Position numbers and translations under genes: made by a program. Below the pieces are notes generated by a model, which did not search any database, had not been told where the DNA came from, and saw only the letters and a list, made by a program, of their open reading frames with translations. Below are positions 51,981-60,129 of a DNA stretch of 64,000 nucleotides, piece after piece; the stretch's first letter is position 1; every line of letters begins with the position of its first letter. Source of the stretch: Streptomyces sp. Go-475 (lineage in GTDB: Bacteria; Actinomycetota; Actinomycetes; Streptomycetales; Streptomycetaceae); the NCBI RefSeq assembly GCF_003330845.1, contig NZ_CP026121.1, positions 5,065,501-5,129,500 of the forward strand, read 5' to 3'.

Positions 51981-53207
51981 TCAGTCCCGCGCCTCCGCCA
52001 GCAGCTTCTGGATCCGGCTCACGCCCTCGACGAGGTCCTCGTCGCCCAGCGCGTACGACAGCCGCAGGTACCCCGGCGTACCGAACGCCTCACCCGGCAC
52101 CACCGCGACCTCGGCCTCCTCCAGGATCAGCGCGGCCAGCTCGACCGTGTCCTTGGGCCGCTTGCCCCGGATCTCCTTGCCGATCAGCGCCTTCACCGAC
52201 GGGTACGCGTAGAACGCGCCCTCCGGCTCCGGGCAGACCACGCCGTCGATCTCGTTCAGCATCCGCACGATCGTCTTGCGGCGCCGGTCGAAGGCCTCAC
52301 GCATCTTCGCGACGGCGTCCAGGTCACCGGAGACCGCGGCCAGCGCCGCGGCCTGGGCGACGTTGGAGACGTTGGACGTGGCGTGCGACTGGAGGTTCGT
52401 CGCCGCCTTGACGACGTCCTTGGGGCCGATGATCCACCCCACGCGCCAGCCGGTCATCGCGTACGTCTTCGCGACACCGTTCACCACGATGCACTTGTCG
52501 CGCAGCTCGGGCAGCACCGCCGGCAGCGACACCGCGGAGGCACCGCCGTAGACCAGGTGCTCGTAGATCTCGTCGGTCAGCACCCACAGGCCGTGCTCGA
52601 CGGCCCAGTGGCCGATCGCCTCGGTCTCCTGCTCGCTGTAGACCGCGCCGGTCGGGTTCGACGGCGAGACGAAGAGCACGACCTTCGTCTTCTCCGTACG
52701 GGCCGCCTCCAGCTGCTCGACGGTCACCCGGTAGCCGGTCGTCTCGTCCGCGACGACCTCCACCGGGACACCCCCGGCCAGCCGGATCGACTCCGGGTAG
52801 GTCGTCCAGTACGGCGCGGGCACGATGACCTCGTCGCCCGGGTCGAGGATCGCGGCGAAGGCCTCGTAGATGGCCTGCTTGCCACCGTTGGTGACGAGGA
52901 TCTGCGAGGCGTCGACCTCGTAGCCCGAGTCGCGCAGCGTCTTCGCGGCGATCGCGGCCTTCAGCTCGGGCAGACCGCCCGCGGGCGTGTAGCGGTGGAA
53001 CTTCGGGTTCTTGCAGGCCTCGATCGCGGCCTCGACGATGTATTCCGGGGTCGGGAAGTCGGGCTCACCGGCGCCGAAGCCGATCACCGGCCGCCCGGCG
53101 GCCTTGAGGGCCTTGGCCTTGGCGTCCACGGCGAGGGTGGCGGACTCGGAGATCGCGCCGACTCGGGCGGAGACCCGGCGCTCGGTGGGAGGGGTTGCAG
53201 CGCTCAT
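51981..53207 (-). CDS. aspC: Pyridoxal-phosphate aspartate aminotransferase
   Basis: The 408-residue fold-type I aminotransferase (class I/II, Ib subgroup) starts at the ATG encoding [11 protein letters not shown]. Landmarks are [20 protein letters not shown], the cofactor-contact [24 protein letters not shown], the Schiff-base Lys in [16 protein letters not shown] and the C-terminal Arg in GYLRLSYAL. It converts aspartate and 2-oxoglutarate to oxaloacetate and glutamate. A longer reading upstream lacks a translation signal. It is divergent from tRNA-Trp and followed by a good terminator. Confidence 0.93.
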   Translation of the reverse strand: MSAATPPTERRVSARVGAISESATLAVDAKAKALKAAGRPVIGFGAGEPDFPTPEYIVEAAIEACKNPKFHRYTPAGGLPELKAAIAAKTLRDSGYEVDASQILVTNGGKQAIYEAFAAILDPGDEVIVPAPYWTTYPESIRLAGGVPVEVVADETTGYRVTVEQLEAARTEKTKVVLFVSPSNPTGAVYSEQETEAIGHWAVEHGLWVLTDEIYEHLVYGGASAVSLPAVLPELRDKCIVVNGVAKTYAMTGWRVGWIIGPKDVVKAATNLQSHATSNVSNVAQAAALAAVSGDLDAVAKMREAFDRRRKTIVRMLNEIDGVVCPEPEGAFYAYPSVKALIGKEIRGKRPKDTVELAALILEEAEVAVVPGEAFGTPGYLRLSYALGDEDLVEGVSRIQKLLAEARD

Positions 53208-53513
53208 GGGCCCCATCGTTTCAGACAGGAAACGCGGGCGGCACGGGGGTTTCACAGACTGAACAACGCCGGGCAAACCCCTGAACAACAGTCCGGATCC
53301 CCCGCGCCGCCAGGTCGATCTTCAGTCGATATCCCGGGTCACGACGCCCTCCCGGCAGGCGGTCTTCCGCCAACGTGCCCTTCCCGCGGTCCTATCTGTT
53401 CGACGACCGGCCGCAGACCACGTACACTCTCACCTCGTTGGCCTCCCGCAGGCCGCGCCCGTTCGGTGCACACCAAGCATCCGGACGGATGCGGTACGTT
53501 GGGGGACACACAA

Positions 53514-53586
53514 AGGGTCGTAGCTCAATTGGTAGAGCACTGGTCTCCAAAACCAGCGGTTGGGGGTTCAAGTCCCTCCGGCCCTG
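53514..53586 (+). tRNA. tRNA-Trp (anticodon CCA)
   Basis: The 73-nt cloverleaf has acceptor AGGGTCG/CGGCCCT, anticodon stem CTGGT/ACCAG with loop CTCCAAA, and T-loop GGTTCAAGTCC. It directly precedes secE, an order conserved across actinobacteria. TACACT at 53423-53428 and TACGTT nearer the gene are -10 candidates. Confidence 0.96.
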
Positions 53587-53694
53587 CTACACACACCTTC
53601 GCCAGGATGTGTGCGCATGTACGTACAGCAATGCACCGCCGTGCGGCTCAGACCGGGCGCGGCACGGCCACGACCCGGAATCAGGTGAGGACGA

Positions 53695-53979
53695 GTGACG
53701 GACGCCGTGGGCTCCATCGACATGCCTGATGCCCAGGACGAGGCGCCGGAGTCCAAGAAGACCCGCAAGGGCGGCAAGCGCGGCAAGAAGGGCCCGCTGA
53801 AGCGGCTTGCCCTCTTCTACCGCCAGATCGTCGCCGAGCTGCGCAAGGTCGTCTGGCCGACCCGCAACCAGCTCTCGACGTACACGACCGTGGTGATCAT
53901 CTTCGTCGTCATCATGATCGGCCTGGTCACCGTGATTGACTATGGGCTCAGCAACGCCGCCAAGTACGTGTTCGGCTGA
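53695..53979 (+). CDS. secE: Preprotein translocase subunit SecE
   Basis: The 94-residue protein has a charged N-terminal half ([17 protein letters not shown]) and an amphipathic helix with the SecE signature [21 protein letters not shown] single C-terminal transmembrane helix follows ([19 protein letters not shown]). It clamps SecY in the translocon. The GTG start follows GGTGAGGAC. It lies 109 bp after tRNA-Trp and 80 bp before nusG. Confidence 0.96.
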   Translation: MTDAVGSIDMPDAQDEAPESKKTRKGGKRGKKGPLKRLALFYRQIVAELRKVVWPTRNQLSTYTTVVIIFVVIMIGLVTVIDYGLSNAAKYVFG

Positions 53980-54059
53980 GTCGCCAGCGAAGAGCGCCGA
54001 GGTACCCGGCGCTCCTTTCGCATGTTCCACCCCTATGTATCCAGGAAGAAGCAGCCACC

Positions 54060-54893
54060 GTGTCTGACCCGAACGTGAACGACGCCATCGAGCCTGTCGA
54101 GTCCGTCGAGGACGAGCTCGACACCGTCGAGGGCGCGGACAGCGAGGACACCGAGACCTCCGCCGAGGTCGAGGCTGCCGACGCCGTCGCGGACGACGAC
54201 GCCGCCGAGGCGGAGACCGAGGCCGAGACCGACGCAGACGTCGCGGCCGAGGCCGAGGAAGAGCCCGAGGACGACCGCGACCCGATCGAGAAGCTCCGCG
54301 AGGAACTGCGCGTCCTGCCCGGCGAGTGGTACGTGATCCACACCTACGCCGGCTACGAGAACCGCGTGAAGACCAACCTGGAGCAGCGCGCCGTCTCGCT
54401 GAACGTCGAGGACTACATCTTCCAGGCCGAGGTGCCGCAGGAAGAGGTCGTCCAGATCAAGAACGGCGACCGCAAGACGATCAAGCAGAACAAGCTCCCG
54501 GGCTACGTCCTGGTCCGCATGGACCTGACGAACGAGTCCTGGGGCGTCGTCCGCAACACCCCCGGCGTGACCGGCTTCGTGGGCAACGCCTACGACCCGT
54601 ACCCGCTGACCCTGGACGAGATCGTCAAGATGCTCGCCCCGGAGGCCGAGGAGAAGGCCGCCCGCGAGGCCGCCGAGGCCGAGGGCAAGCCGGCTCCGCA
54701 GCGCAAGGTCGAGGTCCAGGTGCTGGACTTCGAGGTCGGCGACTCGGTCACCGTCACCGACGGCCCGTTCGCCACGCTGCAGGCGACCATCAACGAGATC
54801 AACCCCGACTCGAAGAAGGTCAAGGGCCTCGTCGAGATCTTCGGCCGCGAGACGCCGGTCGAGCTCTCCTTCGACCAGATCCAGAAGAACTAG
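54060..54893 (+). CDS. nusG: Transcription elongation/termination factor NusG
   Basis: The 277-residue protein has a long acidic, disordered N-terminal extension of about 85 residues (Glu, Asp, Ala, Val) absent from E. coli NusG. The NGN domain then follows, beginning [20 protein letters not shown] and containing [17 protein letters not shown]. The C-terminal KOW domain has [20 protein letters not shown]. It binds RNA polymerase and, in other bacteria, Rho or ribosomal S10. It starts with GTG, and a terminator (54919-54965) separates it from rplK. Confidence 0.96.
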   Translation: MSDPNVNDAIEPVESVEDELDTVEGADSEDTETSAEVEAADAVADDDAAEAETEAETDADVAAEAEEEPEDDRDPIEKLREELRVLPGEWYVIHTYAGYENRVKTNLEQRAVSLNVEDYIFQAEVPQEEVVQIKNGDRKTIKQNKLPGYVLVRMDLTNESWGVVRNTPGVTGFVGNAYDPYPLTLDEIVKMLAPEAEEKAAREAAEAEGKPAPQRKVEVQVLDFEVGDSVTVTDGPFATLQATINEINPDSKKVKGLVEIFGRETPVELSFDQIQKN

Positions 54894-54918
54894 GTTCTTC
54901 CGGACTCACAGCTTCCGC

Positions 54919-54965
54919 GCAGGTCAGGCGAACGCTCCGGCGCTTGTCTGACCTGCTCGGTTTTT
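54919..54965 (+). terminator. Rho-independent terminator after nusG
   Basis: GCAGGTCAG (54919-54927) pairs with CTGACCTGC (54948-54956), followed by TCGGTTTTT. It ends the secE-nusG transcript, at least partly. Confidence 0.85.
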
Positions 54966-54991
54966 GGCCGCGCATCTATACCCGTTATCGT
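54964..54991 (+). promoter_or_regulatory. Candidate promoter of rplK-rplA
   Basis: TTGGCC and TATCGT are 16 bases apart, overlapping the T-tract of the nusG terminator and about 70 bp before rplK. This is only a plausible match. Confidence 0.35.
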
Positions 54992-55062
54992 TGTGCGGTA
55001 TGCCTGCATCCGGGTGGTCCCCGGGCGTGGGCAGGACCCGAATCGAAAGGACCCGGAGAGCT

Positions 55063-55497
55063 ATGCCTCCCAAGAAGAAGAAGGTCACGGGGCTCATCAA
55101 GCTCCAGATCCAGGCCGGTGCCGCCAACCCGGCCCCGCCGGTCGGCCCCGCGCTGGGTCAGCACGGCGTCAACATCATGGAGTTCTGCAAGGCCTACAAC
55201 GCCGCGACCGAGTCGCAGCGTGGCTGGGTCATCCCGGTGGAGATCACGGTCTACGAGGACCGCTCCTTCACCTTCATCACCAAGACCCCGCCGGCCGCCA
55301 AGATGATCCTGAAGGCCGCGGGCATCGAGAAGGGCTCCGGCGAGCCGCACAAGACCAAGGTCGCGAAGATCACGCGTGACCAGGTCCGTGAGATCGCCAC
55401 CACGAAGATGCCCGACCTCAACGCCAACGACCTGGACGCCGCCGAGAAGATCATCGCCGGCACCGCCCGTTCCATGGGCGTCACGGTCGAGGGCTGA
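55063..55497 (+). CDS. rplK: 50S ribosomal protein L11
   Basis: The 144-residue protein opens [19 protein letters not shown], with the Pro-rich switch region [20 protein letters not shown] and the C-terminal rRNA-binding domain ending [13 protein letters not shown]11 forms the GTPase-associated centre with 23S rRNA and is the site of thiostrepton action; in streptomycetes it also links to RelA. GGAGAG precedes the ATG. It is cotranscribed with rplA, 77 bp downstream. Confidence 0.97.
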   Translation: MPPKKKKVTGLIKLQIQAGAANPAPPVGPALGQHGVNIMEFCKAYNAATESQRGWVIPVEITVYEDRSFTFITKTPPAAKMILKAAGIEKGSGEPHKTKVAKITRDQVREIATTKMPDLNANDLDAAEKIIAGTARSMGVTVEG

Positions 55498-55574
55498 GCC
55501 CCAACCTCCACCAGCAGAAGTGGCAGGGCCTGCTCGGCCCGGACCACGACTCCTAAGAATCCACAGGAGCAGTA

Positions 55575-56300
55575 GTGAGCAAGCGCAGCAAGTCCCTTCG
55601 CGCTGCGGACGCCAAGGTCGACCGGGAGAAGCTCTACGCCCCGCTCGAGGCCGTCCGTCTCGCCAAGGACACCTCCACGACCAAGTTCGACGGCACCGTC
55701 GAGGTCGCCTTCCGCCTGGGTGTCGACCCGCGCAAGGCCGACCAGATGGTCCGTGGCACCGTGAACCTCCCGCACGGCACCGGTAAGACCGCCCGGGTCC
55801 TGGTCTTCGCGACCGGCGACCGTGCCGAGGCCGCGCGTGCCGCGGGCGCCGACATCGTCGGCGCCGACGAGCTGATCGACGAGGTGTCGAAGGGCCGCCT
55901 GGACTTCGACGCCGTCGTCGCCACCCCGGACCTCATGGGCAAGGTCGGCCGCCTCGGCCGCGTGCTCGGTCCGCGTGGTCTGATGCCGAACCCGAAGACC
56001 GGCACCGTCACCCCCGACGTCGCCAAGGCCGTCACCGAGATCAAGGGCGGCAAGATCGAGTTCCGTGTCGACAAGCACGCGAACCTGCACTTCATCATCG
56101 GCAAGGTGTCCTTCGACGACACCAAGCTGGTGGAGAACTACGGCGCCGCGCTGGAGGAGATCCTCCGTCTGAAGCCGTCCGCCGCCAAGGGTCGCTACAT
56201 CAAGAAGGCCGCCATCACCACCACGATGGGCCCCGGCATTCCGGTCGACCCGAACCGCACCCGCAACCTCCTCGTCGAGGAGGACCCGGCCGCGGTCTGA
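55575..56300 (+). CDS. rplA: 50S ribosomal protein L1
   Basis: The 241-residue two-domain protein has [20 protein letters not shown], the rRNA-binding hinge [19 protein letters not shown] and [20 protein letters not shown]. It forms the L1 stalk at the E site and in many bacteria represses its own operon by binding the rplK leader. The start is GTG after AGGAGCA. A strong hairpin follows 23 bp after the stop. Confidence 0.97.
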   Translation: MSKRSKSLRAADAKVDREKLYAPLEAVRLAKDTSTTKFDGTVEVAFRLGVDPRKADQMVRGTVNLPHGTGKTARVLVFATGDRAEAARAAGADIVGADELIDEVSKGRLDFDAVVATPDLMGKVGRLGRVLGPRGLMPNPKTGTVTPDVAKAVTEIKGGKIEFRVDKHANLHFIIGKVSFDDTKLVENYGAALEEILRLKPSAAKGRYIKKAAITTTMGPGIPVDPNRTRNLLVEEDPAAV

Positions 56301-56323
56301 GCCTCAGGCTCACCCAACCGGTC

Positions 56324-56358
56324 ACGGGCCCCGCACCTCTCACAGGTGCGGGGCCCGT
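56324..56358 (+). terminator. Terminator after rplA
   Basis: ACGGGCCCCGCACCT pairs perfectly with AGGTGCGGGGCCCGT around a 5-base loop, followed by CCCCTTTTCC. It ends the rplK-rplA transcript before the lipoprotein genes. Confidence 0.85.
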
Positions 56359-56426
56359 CCCCTTTTCCGGTACGCGCGTCCGCTGCCTGGGTTAACGTGC
56401 GGGAACCGGATGGGAACGGGGGACGT

Positions 56427-57284
56427 ATGCAGGGCACGACCGTGCGCCGAGCGGGTCTGGTGCTCGCGCTGGTGACCGCGCTCGCGGGACCGGCCGCCTG
56501 CACCTCCCCGGACCCCGGGGACCGCCCCCGCGCGGACGACCGCGCCCTGAGCGGCAGTCACCGGGCCGCCCTGCGCTCCGCCGAGCAGGCCACCGAGCGG
56601 GCCGGATCAGCCCGGGTCGAGTCCACGACGACCATGGGCTCGCTGATGTCCATGACCGCCGACGGCACCCTCGGCTGGACCGACGGCATCACCGGCACCC
56701 TGACCATCACGTACACCGGCGGCACCATCGCCGACACCATGCGCCGGCTCGGCAGCACCTCGATGGAGGCCCGCTACCTGCCCGACGCCTACTACGCGCG
56801 CATGGGCGAGAAGTTCGCCGAGCAGACCGGCGGCAAGAACTGGATCCGGTACGCGTACGACGACCTGGAGGCCCTCACCGGTGGCTCCGGGGCCCACCTC
56901 GGCGACCGGATGCGTACCAGCACGCCCAACCAGTCCGTGACACTCCTGCTGGCCTCCGGGGACGTCCGGAAGGTCGGCGAGGAGACCGTGCGCGGCCGGC
57001 CCGCCGCGCACTGGTCCGGCACCGTCGAGGCGGCGGACGTCACCGACACCGCCCTGCGGAAGCAGCTCACCGAGGCCGGCGTCACCACCGAGACCGTCGA
57101 CATCTGGATCGACAAGCGGAAGCTGCTCGTCAAGAAGGTGGAGAAGGCCCGGACGACGACGGGCCTGATGACCCAGACCGCCTATTACGCCGACTACGGC
57201 GTGCGGGTCCGGGCCGAGCGGCCCCCGCTGTCCGACACCGGCGACTTCGAGGAGCTCATGCGGAAGCGAACCGGTACGCCCTGA
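56427..57284 (+). CDS. Lipoprotein of LppX/LprG-LolA-like fold
   Basis: The 285-residue protein has a lipoprotein signal peptide ending in the lipobox LAGPAAC (Cys near residue 25). The mature part alternates strands typical of LppX/LolA carriers, such as TLTITYTGGTIADTM and GRPAAHWSGTVEAADVTD, ending VDIWIDKRKLLVKKVEKA. It is probably anchored on the outer membrane face and may bind a lipid. It is the first of two consecutive lipoproteins interposed between rplA and rplJ. No ribosomal link is known. Confidence 0.83.
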   Translation: MQGTTVRRAGLVLALVTALAGPAACTSPDPGDRPRADDRALSGSHRAALRSAEQATERAGSARVESTTTMGSLMSMTADGTLGWTDGITGTLTITYTGGTIADTMRRLGSTSMEARYLPDAYYARMGEKFAEQTGGKNWIRYAYDDLEALTGGSGAHLGDRMRTSTPNQSVTLLLASGDVRKVGEETVRGRPAAHWSGTVEAADVTDTALRKQLTEAGVTTETVDIWIDKRKLLVKKVEKARTTTGLMTQTAYYADYGVRVRAERPPLSDTGDFEELMRKRTGTP

Positions 57285-57377
57285 CCTCCCGGAGAATGCG
57301 GATAGATCACCTGTGCCCCTCTGGGATAGGCTCACGGCCTTGCTGTGCAGCAAGCATGCATTCCTTGGGGGGAATCA

Positions 57378-58208
57378 ATGAAGAAGCACATACCTGTCGC
57401 CGGCCTGGGCGCCCTGGTCCTCGCCGCCGGCGTCGTCGGCTGCGGCTCCGAGCAGTCGCCGGAGATGACGCCGGCCGCCGCCGTCGCCAAGGCGGCGAAG
57501 AACACGGAGGACATCACGTCCCTCCACTACCGCATGAGCGGTACGGCGCCGGAGTCCGGCAAGGTCAAGGGCGAGGCGTCGATGCGCCTGAAGCCCACGA
57601 TCGCCATGAGCATGAAGGTCTCGGCGTCCGGCCAGGCGGCCACCGCCGGTGAGACCGAGATCCGTCTCGTCGACAAGGCCATGTACATCGGTGGGGGAGC
57701 CGAGATGGCCAAGGAGATGGACGGCAAGACCTGGATGAAGTTCGACCTGTCCGGCTCCGACGCCGGCAAGGAGCTGGACCAGCTGGGCTCCACCAGCCAG
57801 GCCGAGCAGAACCCGGCGGCTGAGTCCACGTTCCTCACGGGCGCCAAGGACGTGAAGAAGGTCGGCTCCGAGAAGGTCGACGGCGTCGAGACGACCCACT
57901 ACACGGGCACGGTCACCCTCGCCGACCTCCGCGCCTCCCTCAAGAAGGACGACGGGGAGACCCGCGAGCGGCGCGAGAAGAGCATCAAGCAGTACGAGAA
58001 GATGGGCATCGACAAGCTCACGATGGACATGTGGATCGACGGTGACGACCACACCAAGCAGTTCCGCACCAAGGGCGACACCGACAAGGGCCCGCTCGAC
58101 ATGACCATCACCTTCCTCGACTACAACAAGCCGGTGGAGATCAAGGCCCCGCCCGCCAAGGACGTCGCCGACCTCGCCGACCTGTTCAAGGGCCTCGACG
58201 AGAGCTGA
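57378..58208 (+). CDS. Lipoprotein, paralogue of its upstream neighbour
   Basis: The 276-residue protein starts [18 protein letters not shown] with lipobox AGVVGC (Cys22). The mature domain resembles the LppX/LprAFG and LolA-like families, with [20 protein letters not shown] and [20 protein letters not shown], motifs that align with those of the previous gene and of the secreted protein at 3508. It probably carries or senses a lipid outside the membrane. GGGGGGAATCA precedes the ATG. It ends about 310 bp before rplJ. Confidence 0.85.
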   Translation: MKKHIPVAGLGALVLAAGVVGCGSEQSPEMTPAAAVAKAAKNTEDITSLHYRMSGTAPESGKVKGEASMRLKPTIAMSMKVSASGQAATAGETEIRLVDKAMYIGGGAEMAKEMDGKTWMKFDLSGSDAGKELDQLGSTSQAEQNPAAESTFLTGAKDVKKVGSEKVDGVETTHYTGTVTLADLRASLKKDDGETRERREKSIKQYEKMGIDKLTMDMWIDGDDHTKQFRTKGDTDKGPLDMTITFLDYNKPVEIKAPPAKDVADLADLFKGLDES

Positions 58209-58244
58209 TCCGTCTGCTCCCGCTGGTCGGTCGTACGGGCGGAT

Positions 58245-58520
58245 TTGCTTGACAGCGATTCGTTCCCGTACCCTCCTACAGAAGCCAAAGACCGCTGGTC
58301 GTTACCGCGCGCTCGGACGAGGGCGCGGTGGCCGAAGGATCCGCTGAACGGCGGACGGCCCGCGCAGGTGACACAGGAGAAGCTCCCGGAGTCCGCCGCC
58401 CCCGTGCGTGTGCGAAACCGGTCGAGCTACGCCCCGTGCGCTTGCGCCGGGGCGTTTCGTTTTCCCCAGTCCTCCTTCGGGTCCGCGCGGTCCGAATCAC
58501 CCGGAAGGAGGCCGAGGCTC
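58245..58520 (+). promoter_or_regulatory. rplJ promoter and L10 leader
   Basis: The gap holds TTGACA (58249-58254) as a -35, with TACCCT 14 bases on as an imperfect -10. A structured leader follows with AGACCGCTGGTCGTTAC and GGATCCGCTGAACGGCGGAC, features recalling the L10 leader that binds the L10-L7/L12 complex. Autogenous control of rplJL is therefore likely. The attenuator-like hairpin lies near its end. Confidence 0.65.
58429..58463 (+). terminator. Attenuator-like hairpin in the rplJ leader
   Basis: ACGCCCCG (58429-58436) pairs with CGGGGCGT (58448-58455) and is followed by TTCGTTTT, 57 bp upstream of the rplJ ATG. Position and T-tract suggest conditional termination under L10 control. 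Confidence 0.65.
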
Positions 58521-59051
58521 ATGGCGAGGCCTGACAAGGTCGATGCCGTCGAGGAGATGCGGGACAAGTTCCGCAACTCCAACGGCGCCGTCGTTACCGC
58601 GTACACCGGTCTCACCGTGGCTCAGCTCCAGCAGCTGCGCCGTTCACTCGGTGAGAACGCTCAGTACCGTGTGGCGAAGAACACGCTGACCAAGATTGCG
58701 GCCAACGAGGCCGGGATCACCGCGATCGACGACCTCTTCACGGGTTCGTCGGCCGTCGCCTTCGTGACCGGTGACCCGGTCGAGGCGGCGAAGGGTCTCC
58801 GTGACTTCGCCAAGGACAACCCCAACCTGGTCATCAAGGGCGGCGTCCTTGACGGCAAGGCGTTGTCCGCAGATGAGATCAAGAAGCTTGCGGACCTCGA
58901 GTCCCGCGAGGTTCTGCTCTCCAAGCTGGCCGGTGCCATGAAGGGCAAGCAGTCGCAGGCTGCCTCTGTCTTCCAGGCGCTGCCGTCGAAGCTCGTCCGC
59001 ACCGTGGACGCGCTCCGTGCCAAGCAGGACGAGCAGGGCGGTGCCGAGTAA
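58521..59051 (+). CDS. rplJ: 50S ribosomal protein L10
   Basis: The 176-residue protein has an N-terminal rRNA-binding domain ([36 protein letters not shown]) and a C-terminal helix that holds L7/L12 dimers. It forms the base of the stalk recruiting translational GTPases. GGAAGGAGG precedes the ATG. With rplL 114 bp downstream it forms the usual pair, regulated by the leader described above. Confidence 0.97.
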   Translation: MARPDKVDAVEEMRDKFRNSNGAVVTAYTGLTVAQLQQLRRSLGENAQYRVAKNTLTKIAANEAGITAIDDLFTGSSAVAFVTGDPVEAAKGLRDFAKDNPNLVIKGGVLDGKALSADEIKKLADLESREVLLSKLAGAMKGKQSQAASVFQALPSKLVRTVDALRAKQDEQGGAE

Positions 59052-59165
59052 CTCGGCTCGCATCCCGGCCGCCGCTGCCTGAACGCGGCGACCGTAGCGG
59101 GCCACACGTACGCCCGCCTCACATGTACATCCGGCACCTGCCGATTTAGTGGAAGGACCGCCATC

Positions 59166-59555
59166 ATGGCGAAGCTCAGCCAGGAAGACCTGCTCGCGCA
59201 GTTCGAGGAGATGACCCTCATCGAGCTCTCCGAGTTCGTGAAGGCGTTCGAGGAGAAGTTCGACGTCACCGCCGCCGCGGCCGCCCCGGTCGTCGTGGCC
59301 GGTGGCGGTGCCGCCGCCGGTGGCGCCGAGGCCGCTGAGGAGAAGGACGAGTTCGACGTCATCCTCGCCGGCGCCGGCGACAAGAAGATCCAGGTCATCA
59401 AGGTCGTGCGTGAGCTCACCTCCCTGGGCCTGAAGGAGGCCAAGGACCTGGTCGACGGTGCGCCGAAGCCGGTTCTGGAGAAGGTCAACAAGGAGGCCGC
59501 CGACAAGGCCAAGGAGGCCCTCGAGGGCGCCGGTGCCTCCGTCGAGGTCAAGTAA
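59166..59555 (+). CDS. rplL: 50S ribosomal protein L7/L12
   Basis: The 129-residue protein has the dimerising N-terminal helices ([20 protein letters not shown]), an Ala/Gly hinge, and the C-terminal factor-binding domain [20 protein letters not shown]. It makes the flexible stalk arms that contact EF-Tu and EF-G. It is very strongly expressed; GGAAGGA precedes the ATG. A terminator follows, partly separating it from rpoB. Confidence 0.97.
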   Translation: MAKLSQEDLLAQFEEMTLIELSEFVKAFEEKFDVTAAAAAPVVVAGGGAAAGGAEAAEEKDEFDVILAGAGDKKIQVIKVVRELTSLGLKEAKDLVDGAPKPVLEKVNKEAADKAKEALEGAGASVEVK

Positions 59556-59612
59556 GACCTCCCGGATCCGCCAGGATCCACGACACGTCCACCAGGACGT
59601 GTAACGCGTAAG

Positions 59613-59657
59613 CGCCGAGGAGCGATCATCCATCCGGGTGGTCGCTCCTCGGCGTTT
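59613..59657 (+). terminator. Terminator after rplL
   Basis: CGCCGAGGAGCGA (59613-59625) pairs with TCGCTCCTCGGCG (59642-59654), then TTT. A smaller stem ACACGTCC/GGACGTGT (59583-59602) precedes it. Together they probably attenuate read-through into rpoBC. Confidence 0.8.
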
Positions 59658-59679
59658 CAGGGGTCCGGCCACGGTTGCC

Positions 59680-59707
59680 TTGCACCCTCTGTGGCGGGGG
59701 GTATGGT
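59680..59707 (+). promoter_or_regulatory. Candidate upstream rpoB promoter
   Basis: TTGCAC and TATGGT are 16 bases apart, just after the rplL terminator and 420 bp upstream of rpoB. Confidence 0.4.
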
Positions 59708-60129
59708 GATCTTCGTCGTGTCTCTGGGACGGCCCCGGTTCGGGCAGGGGGGCCTTGACGAACCGCACGCAGCGCGCAATTCTCAGGACGCGTCGTCACA
59801 AGGATCCGAATCCGAGGCATGGATCGGCGACGAAGAGGGCAGTATCAACGTGCGTTGAGGGCAGGGCCTTGTCGCAGGAGTGGAACAACGAGGGTGAACA
59901 CGGGTTCCAGAACCCGCACTGGACATCAGTGTGCCGAGTGGCTACACTGACCCTTTGCGCTGCCTGTTAGCTGTCCCCTGCCCGTCACCAGGGGTCTGCC
60001 CTCGCCCGAGCATCGAGACAAGACCACGTCTGACCAGGCCTTTCGGCCCTGTCGGCACAGCTTGTCTCCGTGTACGGGAGAGGGGCCGGTACGCGCGTAG
60101 TGAGTCCGAGCCCTCGGAAGGACCCCCTC
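59708..60129 (+). other. Long rpoB leader region
   Basis: No conserved gene is seen; an ORF of about 71 codons starting TTG or ACG-like near 59755 has no family resemblance. The main promoter lies at 59920-59948. About 175 bases of untranslated leader remain before the TTG start, enough for regulatory RNA structure, though I see no known riboswitch. Confidence 0.5.
59920..59948 (+). promoter_or_regulatory. Principal rpoBC promoter
   Basis: TGGACA (59920-59925), 17 bases, and TACACT (59943-59948) give a near-consensus vegetative promoter. Transcription would begin at about 59954. Confidence 0.7.

Noticed and set aside
59755..59970. A 71-residue peptide in the rpoB leader
   Set aside because: It overlaps the strong rpoB promoter, has no Shine-Dalgarno and shows no coding character.
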